Assembly (NCBI GenBank): GCA_023387755.1
Contig: JAEWHO010000004.1
Span: 1 to 8,059 of the forward strand
Direction: 5' to 3'
Source of the DNA: Actinomycetes bacterium
GTDB lineage: Bacteria; Actinomycetota; Actinomycetes; Actinomycetales; Actinomycetaceae
Length of the DNA stretch: 8,059 nt
The stretch's first letter is position 1. Every line of letters starts with the position of its first letter. Shown here one piece after another: positions 1 to 4,716 of the stretch. The notes under the pieces were generated by a model. That model was not told the origin of the DNA. It saw nothing but the letters and a program-made list of their open reading frames with translations, and ran no database searches. Position numbers and translations under genes: made by a program.

Positions 1-137
1 CAGTCGCGCTCCAAGGCGGCTAGGCGGGTGGAGATGGCCGGCTGAGAGACATCCAGTTCGCGGGCAATGGCAGAGACCGAGGGGAGCGAATCCAGACATT
101 CGAGGATCTCGAGGTCGCGGCGGCTCAGCGGGGTCAT
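1..137 (-). CDS. LysR-family transcriptional regulator, N-terminal part only
   Basis: This is the first 45 codons of a minus-strand gene that runs off the left edge. The translation begins MTPLSRRDLEILECLDSL and continues with SAIARELDVSQPAISTRLAALERD. That is the winged helix-turn-helix of LysR-type regulators: the recognition helix reads SQPAISTRLAALE, close to the family pattern SQPAvSrrI..LE. The effector-binding domain lies outside the window, so the ligand and subfamily cannot be read. Its start lies 68 bases from the start of a divergent YeiH-type transporter gene, and LysR regulators commonly control the gene they diverge from; E. coli yeiE-yeiH is a similar pairing. The start codon has no Shine-Dalgarno sequence but is preceded by TAAGCT and then 6 nt, suggesting a leaderless transcript. 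Family assignment is firm; the regulatory target is inferred. Confidence 0.88.
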   Translation of the reverse strand, partial: MTPLSRRDLEILECLDSLPSVSAIARELDVSQPAISTRLAALERD

Positions 138-143
138 AAGCAC

Positions 144-149
144 AGCTTA
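144..149 (-). promoter_or_regulatory. Candidate -10 element for the LysR gene (leaderless)
   Basis: On the minus strand the hexamer TAAGCT fits the actinobacterial -10 pattern TANNNT. It ends exactly 6 nt before the ATG at 137-135, which would put the transcript start on the A of the start codon. The surrounding AT-rich island (about 144-176), unusual in this GC-rich region, is also the likeliest place for a LysR operator shared with the divergent gene. I could not identify a clear T-N11-A dyad. Confidence 0.45.
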
Positions 150-193
150 TAGGGATTTTAATGGCGGTAATAGGCTAGGAGCCGGCCGACAGT

Positions 194-199
194 GACAAT
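194..199 (+). promoter_or_regulatory. Weak candidate -10 element for the YeiH-type gene
   Basis: GACAAT matches TATAAT at four of six positions and ends exactly 6 nt before the GTG at 206, the spacing expected of a leaderless transcript. The alternative is TAGGCT at 171-176, which would give a leader of roughly 23 nt. AGGAG at 177-181 is about 24 nt from the GTG, too far to act as its ribosome-binding site. Confidence 0.3.
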
Positions 200-205
200 G
201 GCACA

Positions 206-1378
206 GTGACTTCACCAGACCCTCGTTTCCCGCGCCGCACCCTAGCCCATAAGGTGCGGGATGCTATTGCACATGGCCCAGGCCTGTTGATCGGTATCGC
301 ACTAGCCGCTGTATGCGCCGCTGTTGCCTATACGGTTAATGCGTTTTTCCCGTTACTCTCCGGCCTGCTGGTGGCAATTATCTTAGGCGTCATACTGCGC
401 AATGTTGGTTTGATCCCGGCCGCCGCAGAACCCGGCTTCGCTTTCGTAGGCCGCACGATCTTGCGGCTCGGTGTGGTGCTGCTCGGTCTGCGCCTATCCA
501 TCCCGCAAGTGATCTCCCTCGGCTGGGGGGTGATCGTGGTTATCGCCGTCACCGTGAGCGTCACCTATATGGTGGGCCTGGCCCTGGGGAAGGCGCTGAA
601 AATTGCGCATCCCACGACCGTCCTCACCGCCACCGGCACCGCCATTTGTGGGGCCGCGGCGGTGGCCGCCATGAGCGCCGTGGTGGGGCCCGATGATCGG
701 GACGTTAAAGAACGCACCAGCACCGATGAAGCCGCCGCCACCGCGGTCGCCTGCGTGACCGTCTACGGCACGATCGCACTCCTGGCGTTGCCGCCGCTGG
801 CCGCGCTCCTTAGCCTCACCCCCATCAATGCGGGCGTGTGGATCGGGGCGGCCGTCCACGAAGTCGGCCAGGTCGTGGCCGGGGCCGGGATCGCCGCCTC
901 CAACCTCACCGATCCCAGTGCCGCGGGCGTCCTCCAAGACACCGCCATCGTGACCAAACTCGGGCGCGTAGCCATGCTCGCCCCGCTGGTCGCCATCGTG
1001 GGAGCACTCGAAAACCGGCGTGCCATGCGGAAAGAACGCGACGCCGTCGCCCGGGCCGAAGCCGATGACGTCATCGCGGGCCGCCCGGTTGATCACTCTC
1101 GTGCAGCCGACGCCGCCCGCCCGCCGATCATGCCCGCCTTCGTCGTTGGCTTCCTGCTGATGGTACTGATCCGATCAATCTTCAACCTGCCGGTCGGATT
1201 CCTGCACGCCGCCGACGTCACCGCGACTGCCCTACTGACCGCCGCCATGGTTGCGATGGGGGCAGGAGTGCGGCTCAAACGGCTCATAACCTCCGGTGCG
1301 AAGGCGCTCATTCTTGGGGTGGTACTCGCGGTAGTGGCCGCTGCCGTATCCTTGGGCGCGCTCATGATCTTCGCGTAG
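206..1378 (+). CDS. YeiH/UPF0324 family membrane protein (putative sulfate/sulfite exporter family)
   Basis: The 390-residue protein is mostly hydrophobic, with about ten membrane segments. The first covers roughly residues 27-47 and the last 367-389. It carries the family's hallmark motifs: GTAICGAAAVAA (residues 144-155, usually GTsICGaSAIaA) and AVHEVGQVVAGAG (216-228). These identify the UPF0324/YeiH family (Pfam PF03601), which is annotated as a putative sulfate exporter; transport has been shown for few members, so the substrate here is unproven. It is somewhat longer than the usual 330-350 residues. The extra length is partly a polar, charged segment at about 269-308 between two membrane blocks, probably a cytoplasmic loop. 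The GTG at 206 is the first usable start: an in-frame TAG lies at 176-178, and the nearby ATG at 198 runs into a stop after three codons. It diverges from a LysR regulator that probably controls it. Confidence 0.87.
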   Translation: MTSPDPRFPRRTLAHKVRDAIAHGPGLLIGIALAAVCAAVAYTVNAFFPLLSGLLVAIILGVILRNVGLIPAAAEPGFAFVGRTILRLGVVLLGLRLSIPQVISLGWGVIVVIAVTVSVTYMVGLALGKALKIAHPTTVLTATGTAICGAAAVAAMSAVVGPDDRDVKERTSTDEAAATAVACVTVYGTIALLALPPLAALLSLTPINAGVWIGAAVHEVGQVVAGAGIAASNLTDPSAAGVLQDTAIVTKLGRVAMLAPLVAIVGALENRRAMRKERDAVARAEADDVIAGRPVDHSRAADAARPPIMPAFVVGFLLMVLIRSIFNLPVGFLHAADVTATALLTAAMVAMGAGVRLKRLITSGAKALILGVVLAVVAAAVSLGALMIFA

Positions 1379-1379
1379 C

Positions 1380-1414
1380 GCAGCGCCACTGGCGGCTCGC
1401 GCAGGGGGCGCTGC
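1380..1414 (+). terminator. Possible hairpin just after the YeiH-type gene
   Basis: GCAGCGCC (1380-1387) pairs perfectly with GGCGCTGC (1407-1414) across a 19-nt loop, starting 2 nt after the stop codon. There is no U-tract and the loop is large. The region is also repetitive and GC-rich, so chance pairing is likely. It is a weak terminator candidate. Confidence 0.25.
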
Positions 1415-1475
1415 TGGTAGTGGCTCGCGCGCAGGGTCCGCTGCTCCTGGTAGCTTGCGCGGGGCAGTTTCGCTA
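1391..1475. repeat. Imperfect tandem repeat, period about 28-33 bp, roughly 2.5 copies
   Basis: GGCTCGCGC occurs at 1394-1402 and 1422-1430. GCGCTGCT at 1408-1415 recurs as CCGCTGCT at 1438-1445. GGTAG at 1416-1420 recurs at 1449-1453. A third degenerate copy begins GCTTGCGC near 1454. The repeats fill much of the 146-base gap between two genes. I saw no open reading frame or clear RNA gene in them. Confidence 0.5.
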
Positions 1476-1512
1476 GCGGCGAGAGAAAGCGCGCCGACGA
1501 GCAGCCAACTGC

Positions 1513-1518
1513 CACAAT
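1513..1518 (+). promoter_or_regulatory. Candidate extended -10 element for the phosphatase gene
   Basis: CACAAT ends 6 nt before the ATG at 1525 and is preceded by TGC, giving a TGn extended -10 arrangement. There is no Shine-Dalgarno sequence before this ATG, so a leaderless mRNA would fit. The hexamer itself matches TATAAT at only four of six positions. Confidence 0.35.
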
Positions 1519-1524
1519 GGGAAT

Positions 1525-1998
1525 ATGCGTCCTTCAATTTTGGTGGTTTGTACTGGAAATATCTGCCGCTCGGCCATGGCCGACGTTATCTTGCGTGCCC
1601 GCGCCGCTGAACGGGGGATCGACGTCGATATCGACTCGGCCGGGATCTCCAACGAAGAACAGGGCAACCCCATCGACCATCGGGCAGCCAGCGTGCTGCG
1701 AGAAGCCGGCTACGACGTGCCCCAACGGCAAGCCCGCCAAGTCCGGCCCGGAGAACTCGCCGACTACACCTTGGTGCTCGCCATGACGGAGCAACACGCG
1801 CGGGCGCTGCGGCGTCGGGCCGAACTCGACGGACACGAAACCGACACGATCCACCTGTGGCGCGAATACGACCCCGAAAGCCAGGCGGGCGGCAACCTGG
1901 ACGTACCCGACCCGTGGTACGGAGACCGCAGTGACTTCCTCGACACCCTCGCCGTGATTGAACGGAGCGCCGACGCCGTGCTCGACGCCGCCCAATAG
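1525..1998 (+). CDS. Low-molecular-weight protein tyrosine phosphatase
   Basis: The 157-residue protein has the full family signature near its N-terminus: VVCTGNICRSAMAD (residues 7-20). This contains the C-X5-R phosphate loop with nucleophile C9 and R15. The general acid is D129 in the DPWYGD motif (129-134), and SAG (38-40) and GNPIDHRA (47-54) are further family landmarks. It should dephosphorylate phosphotyrosine in the cytoplasm. All catalytic residues and the typical length (about 150-160) are present, so it is expected to be active. The single N-terminal cysteine motif and DPWYG favour a phosphatase over the related arsenate reductases. The ATG at 1525 places the CTGNICRS loop at the usual distance from the N-terminus; the ATG at 1517 is out of frame. 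No partner kinase or exopolysaccharide genes adjoin it, so the substrate is unknown. Confidence 0.93.
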   Translation: MRPSILVVCTGNICRSAMADVILRARAAERGIDVDIDSAGISNEEQGNPIDHRAASVLREAGYDVPQRQARQVRPGELADYTLVLAMTEQHARALRRRAELDGHETDTIHLWREYDPESQAGGNLDVPDPWYGDRSDFLDTLAVIERSADAVLDAAQ

Positions 1999-2003
1999 AC
2001 CCA

Positions 2004-2028
2004 GCCGGGTAGCCTGATGGGCTCCGGC
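2004..2028 (+). terminator. Hairpin after the phosphatase gene, possible terminator
   Basis: GCCGG (2004-2008) pairs with CCGGC (2024-2028), and AGCC (2011-2014) pairs with GGCT (2020-2023). The result is a nine-pair stem with a 2-nt bulge and a TGATG loop, beginning 5 nt after the stop codon. No U-tract follows, which is common for terminators in GC-rich actinobacteria but also makes the call uncertain. Confidence 0.4.
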
Positions 2029-2040
2029 AGCTGGCAGACC

Positions 2041-2072
2041 GATGCGCCCGCACCCCGATGCGCCCGCACCCC
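2041..2072. repeat. Perfect 16-bp tandem duplication upstream of rnhA
   Basis: The unit GATGCGCCCGCACCCC occurs twice back to back (2041-2056 and 2057-2072) with no mismatch. It lies just before the rnhA ribosome-binding site. Each copy contains an ATG. The first (2042) is in frame with rnhA; the second (2058) is not, because 16 is not a multiple of three. Confidence 0.9.
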
Positions 2073-2080
2073 ACAATCAC

Positions 2081-2087
2081 AAGGAAG
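2081..2087 (+). promoter_or_regulatory. Ribosome-binding site deciding the rnhA start
   Basis: AAGGAAG ends 5 nt before the ATG at 2093. The upstream in-frame ATG at 2042 has no such site and would add a Pro/His-rich stretch encoded by the tandem duplication. Confidence 0.75.
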
Positions 2088-2092
2088 AACCG

Positions 2093-2557
2093 ATGACGAT
2101 CACGGTAGCTGCAGACGGGTCCTGCCTGGGCAACCCCGGCCCGGCCGGGTGGGCCTGGTATATCGACGAAAGCGCTTGGCAGGCCGGCGGCTTCCCCAGC
2201 GCCACCAATAATGTGGGAGAGCTGACGGCTGTACTCGAGTTCTTGCGGGCCACCGCACACCTCGATGAGGACGTCCATATCCTGTGCGACTCGCAGTACG
2301 TGATCAACTCGCTCACCCAATGGATGCCCGGATGGAAACGGCGCGGGTGGCGCAAAGCTGACGGTAAGCCCGTAGCTAACGCCGAACTCATGGCTGCACT
2401 CGACAGTGCCCTGGAGGGTAGAAACGTACGCTTCACGTGGGTGCGTGGGCACGCCGGACACGAACTCAATGAAGTGGCAGATCGGCGTGCGCGAGCAGCA
2501 GCCACCGCAATGCAGAAGGGCACGCCGGTAGACACCGGGCCGGGCTTAGGGCGATAA
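2093..2557 (+). CDS. rnhA: Ribonuclease HI (type 1 RNase H)
   Basis: The 154-residue protein cleaves the RNA strand of RNA-DNA hybrids and removes R-loops and primer remnants in the cytoplasm. The catalytic carboxylates are all visible: D8 in ADGSCLGNPGPAGW, E43 in NNVGELTAV, D66 in LCDSQYV and D130 in NEVADRRA. The catalytic histidine is H120 in WVRGHAGHELNEVAD. These line up with E. coli D10, E48, D70, D134 and H124. The basic, tryptophan-rich stretch W77-W86 (WMPGWKRRGW) matches the substrate-binding handle region. Length is that of the stand-alone enzyme, with no added hybrid-binding domain or phosphatase domain. The start at 2093 is set by AAGGAAG and by the closeness of D8 to the N-terminus. 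It lies 94 bases after the phosphatase gene, with a hairpin between, and converges on the next gene. Confidence 0.95.
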   Translation: MTITVAADGSCLGNPGPAGWAWYIDESAWQAGGFPSATNNVGELTAVLEFLRATAHLDEDVHILCDSQYVINSLTQWMPGWKRRGWRKADGKPVANAELMAALDSALEGRNVRFTWVRGHAGHELNEVADRRARAAATAMQKGTPVDTGPGLGR

Positions 2558-2628
2558 CGTTGCCGTGATCAGTTCGGGTGGCTGTTTATGTGTAAGGGCG
2601 GGCACTGGCGAAAGGCGGCCCGGCCACG

Positions 2629-3135
2629 CTACCGAGGTTGTACTGGGGGTTCAGCAGACCACGGGAAAACAATCCAGTCATCGGTCTGCTTAAAAACATA
2701 ATCCGGCACCACGATAGAACGCGGCTTATGGTAGATGACGGCGCTACGCACCTCCGCTCCGTCAAATTCGCGCAGCATATCCATGACTTTGGCGAGGGTC
2801 TTACCCGAATCCGCCACATCATCAACGACCAGTATCTTCTTACCCGGCAGATCCGAGGTGTCCATGATCGGATCGAGCAGCAGCGGCTCATCGAGCGTCT
2901 CGTTGACGTCGGTATAAAACTCCACATTCATGGTGCCCATCGCTTTAATTCCGAGCGCATACGACACCGCACCCGCAGGCAGGAGGCCGCCGCGCGCCAC
3001 CGCCACCACAAGATCGGGGCGCCAGTCGTCGTCGACGATCTTTTGTGCGATCTCGCGGGCTGAACGACCAAAATCATTCCAGGTCAGGATTTCTTTGGAG
3101 ATATCGTCTGAAGCGACGTCATCAAATGCTGCCAT
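2629..3135 (-). CDS. Purine phosphoribosyltransferase, xanthine/guanine type
   Basis: This 168-residue minus-strand protein is a type I phosphoribosyltransferase. The PRPP-binding loop is ILVVDDVADSGKTL (101-114) with the acidic pair D105-D106. The pyrophosphate loop is VARGGLLPAG (46-55). The C-terminal segment YHKPRS (135-140) followed by TDDWIVFPW (151-159) closely resembles the nucleobase-binding end of E. coli Gpt (AKPAGR, then DTWIEQPWD). It therefore probably salvages xanthine, guanine or hypoxanthine to the nucleotide using PRPP; the exact base preference cannot be read. It is slightly longer than E. coli Gpt (152 residues), mainly through about 15 acidic N-terminal residues. The ATG at 3135 has no Shine-Dalgarno sequence but is preceded by TAAGAT and 6 nt. 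It is convergent with rnhA (71-base gap, no strong hairpin seen there) and divergent from pntAA. Confidence 0.87.
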   Translation of the reverse strand: MAAFDDVASDDISKEILTWNDFGRSAREIAQKIVDDDWRPDLVVAVARGGLLPAGAVSYALGIKAMGTMNVEFYTDVNETLDEPLLLDPIMDTSDLPGKKILVVDDVADSGKTLAKVMDMLREFDGAEVRSAVIYHKPRSIVVPDYVFKQTDDWIVFPWSAEPPVQPR

Positions 3136-3141
3136 AACCCG

Positions 3142-3147
3142 ATCTTA
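3142..3147 (-). promoter_or_regulatory. Candidate -10 element for the phosphoribosyltransferase gene (leaderless)
   Basis: On the minus strand TAAGAT fits TANNNT and matches TATAAT at five of six positions. It ends exactly 6 nt before the ATG at 3135-3133, so transcription would begin at the start codon. No Shine-Dalgarno sequence is present. No convincing -35 hexamer was found. Confidence 0.5.
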
Positions 3148-3208
3148 GACGCTCGAACGAGCCAACCCCTATTTTCTCTGCCGCCCGCGTCCAACATGGT
3201 GATAACGA

Positions 3209-4414
3209 ATGAAAACTGCGGCAAAAACGCCTACTGTCGAAGATGTGAACGTCATCGCTGCACCCCGTGAACCAGCGCCGGAAACACGGGTGGCCCTGGT
3301 ACCAGAAACCGTCCAAGCCCTCACCCGCGCCGGCCATACCATCCAGATTGAACACAACGCCGGCCTCGCCGCCGGTCACCCCGACGCCGAATACGAAAAA
3401 GCCGGAGCCGAGATCGTCAACGGCATTGACCTGAGCGCGGTCGACATCCTCGCGCATGTGACGCCACTACCGCCGGTAGCCATCGAGCGACTACGGCCCG
3501 GCGCCATCACCATTGGCCTGATGGCACCCTTCACCGACGAACGTATGGAGGCATTGCGGGCGGCACAGGTAAGCGCCCTCGCCTTCGAAAAAGTACCCCG
3601 CACCTCACGCGCCCAAGCCATGGACGTCCTCTCCTCCCAGGCGCTCGCCGCCGGGTACCGGTGCGTACTCGAAGCCGCCATCCGACTGCCGCGTTTCTTC
3701 CCCCTCGCCATGACCGCAGCCGGGACCGTACCACCGGCCAAAGTGGTGGTCCTTGGGATTGGCGTGGCCGGGCTACAAGCCATCGCCACCGCGAAACGCC
3801 TCGGCGCTAACGTAGCCGCCAACGATATTCGGTCCTCCTCGGCAGAAGAAGCCCGCTCCGTAGGGGCGACCTTCATTGACGTCGGGCTGGACACCGCTGA
3901 AGGGAGTGGCACCGGCGGATATGCGCGTGCCCTCGGAGCAGACTCTGCGGCCCGGCAACAGGCCGCGCTCGCACCCCATATTGCGGAGGCAGACGTGCTG
4001 ATTACAACGGCGGGTGTGCCCGGCAAAGCCGCGCCGCGACTAGCCACCGCTGAGATGATCGCCGCCATGAAACCGGGGAGCGTGGTGGTAGATATGCTGG
4101 CAGCCTCAGGCGGAAACGTCGAAGGTAGCCAGCCCGGCCAGGACGTGAAAGTACCATCCAGCCGCGGGGACGGAGAAGTCACCATCGTGGGCTTGACGAC
4201 CCCAGCCGCCGACCTCCCGGCCGATGCCTCGCGCCTGTATTCGAAGAACGTCGCCAATATGATCGGGCTGCTGGTGGGGGAGAGCGGCGTCGCCATTAAT
4301 TTCGACGACGATATCCTCGCGGGTGCCGCCATCACGCACGCTGGCCGCAACCTCCTGGCCGGCGAAGCCCCGACCGAAGCCACCGACCCAGCTGCGGAAG
4401 GACGCGCCCAGTGA
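3209..4414 (+). CDS. pntAA: NAD(P) transhydrogenase subunit alpha part 1, NAD(H)-binding domain I
   Basis: This is the soluble, NAD(H)-binding domain I of proton-translocating transhydrogenase. It passes hydride between NADH and the NADP site of PntB at the membrane face. Family features, in order, are PREPAPETRVALVPETV (19-35), the RQD loop RTSRAQAMDVLSSQ (131-144; R131, Q136, D139) and the Rossmann glycine motif GIGVAGL (183-189). D206 ends the second strand and favours NAD over NADP; the mobile GGYA loop (236-239) follows. It ends after domain I without membrane helices, so it is the split form (PntAA/PntAB), unlike the fused 510-residue E. coli PntA. The start is uncertain: the ATG at 3209 has no Shine-Dalgarno sequence and adds 12 non-conserved residues. 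A GTG at 3245 would begin exactly where the family begins and give 389 residues. TATTTT at 3170-3175 is a weak -10 candidate. Its stop overlaps pntAB by 4 bases. Confidence 0.93.
   Translation: MKTAAKTPTVEDVNVIAAPREPAPETRVALVPETVQALTRAGHTIQIEHNAGLAAGHPDAEYEKAGAEIVNGIDLSAVDILAHVTPLPPVAIERLRPGAITIGLMAPFTDERMEALRAAQVSALAFEKVPRTSRAQAMDVLSSQALAAGYRCVLEAAIRLPRFFPLAMTAAGTVPPAKVVVLGIGVAGLQAIATAKRLGANVAANDIRSSSAEEARSVGATFIDVGLDTAEGSGTGGYARALGADSAARQQAALAPHIAEADVLITTAGVPGKAAPRLATAEMIAAMKPGSVVVDMLAASGGNVEGSQPGQDVKVPSSRGDGEVTIVGLTTPAADLPADASRLYSKNVANMIGLLVGESGVAINFDDDILAGAAITHAGRNLLAGEAPTEATDPAAEGRAQ
4396..4402 (+). promoter_or_regulatory. Ribosome-binding site of pntAB inside pntAA
   Basis: GGAAGGA ends 8 nt before the GTG at 4411 and supports that non-ATG start, which lies in the GTGA overlap with the pntAA stop. 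Confidence 0.7.
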
Positions 4415-4716
4415 TTACTATCCTCACCATCTTCGTCCTGGCGGCCTTCGTCGGGGTGGAAGTGGTTTCCAAAGTATCCTCCACCCTCCACACCCCCCTC
4501 ATGAGCGGGGCCAACGCGATCCACGGCATCATTTTGGTCGGCGCGATCCTCGTGACCGCCCACTCGCCCCACTGGGCGCTGACCGTGCTCGGCTTCGTGG
4601 CCGTATTCCTCGCGACCGTGAACTTGGTAGGCGGATTCGTCATCACCGACCGCATGCTGGAGATGTTCAGCGCCAAGAAACCCGGGGCCGCTAAGAGCGA
4701 AGGGAGCGCGAAATGA
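4411..4716 (+). CDS. pntAB: NAD(P) transhydrogenase subunit alpha part 2, small membrane subunit
   Basis: The 101-residue protein supplies part of membrane domain II, the proton channel. Three membrane segments are visible at about residues 2-20, 34-50 and 54-76. Family landmarks are VEVVSKVSSTLHTPLMSGAN (16-35) and NLVGGFVITDRMLEMF (71-86). H38 lies in the second helix (ANAIHGI), where E. coli PntA has serine. In the Thermus thermophilus enzyme the corresponding alpha2 histidine is reported to take the place of the usual beta-subunit proton-channel histidine. The start is GTG within GTGA, overlapping the pntAA stop, with GGAAGGA upstream. Its own stop overlaps the pntB start in ATGA. Both overlaps imply translational coupling and a fixed subunit ratio. 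The last 15 residues are hydrophilic and likely cytoplasmic. Confidence 0.93.
   Translation: MITILTIFVLAAFVGVEVVSKVSSTLHTPLMSGANAIHGIILVGAILVTAHSPHWALTVLGFVAVFLATVNLVGGFVITDRMLEMFSAKKPGAAKSEGSAK
4700..4706 (+). promoter_or_regulatory. Ribosome-binding site of pntB inside pntAB
   Basis: AAGGGAG ends 6 nt before the ATG at 4713 and fixes the start in the ATGA overlap. Confidence 0.7.

Noticed and set aside
198..208. ATG at 198 as the start of the YeiH-type gene
   Set aside because: That frame reads ATG GCA CAG and then TGA, so it cannot be the start.
1391..1475. CRISPR-like array between the YeiH-type and phosphatase genes
   Set aside because: The repeats are degenerate, contiguous and of irregular period, with no unique spacers and no cas genes.
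2042..2092. Upstream in-frame ATG that would extend rnhA by 17 residues
   Set aside because: The extension comes from the tandem duplication and is Pro/His-rich. The AAGGAAG site points to 2093, and the family places the first catalytic Asp within about 10 residues of the start.
1525..2557. Phosphatase and RNase H as a functional two-gene system
   Set aside because: They are separated by 94 bases containing a hairpin, and both are common housekeeping-type families. Nothing beyond adjacency links them.
2558..2628. Terminator between the convergent rnhA and phosphoribosyltransferase genes
   Set aside because: Only short, overlapping GC pairings around 2600-2627 could be found; none forms a convincing single stem.
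3376..4572. Long minus-strand open frame (398 codons) opposite pntAA and pntAB
   Set aside because: It is antisense to well-recognised transhydrogenase genes, and its translation is a low-complexity Ala/Ser/Thr-rich mix with no domain. Such frames are expected in GC-rich DNA.
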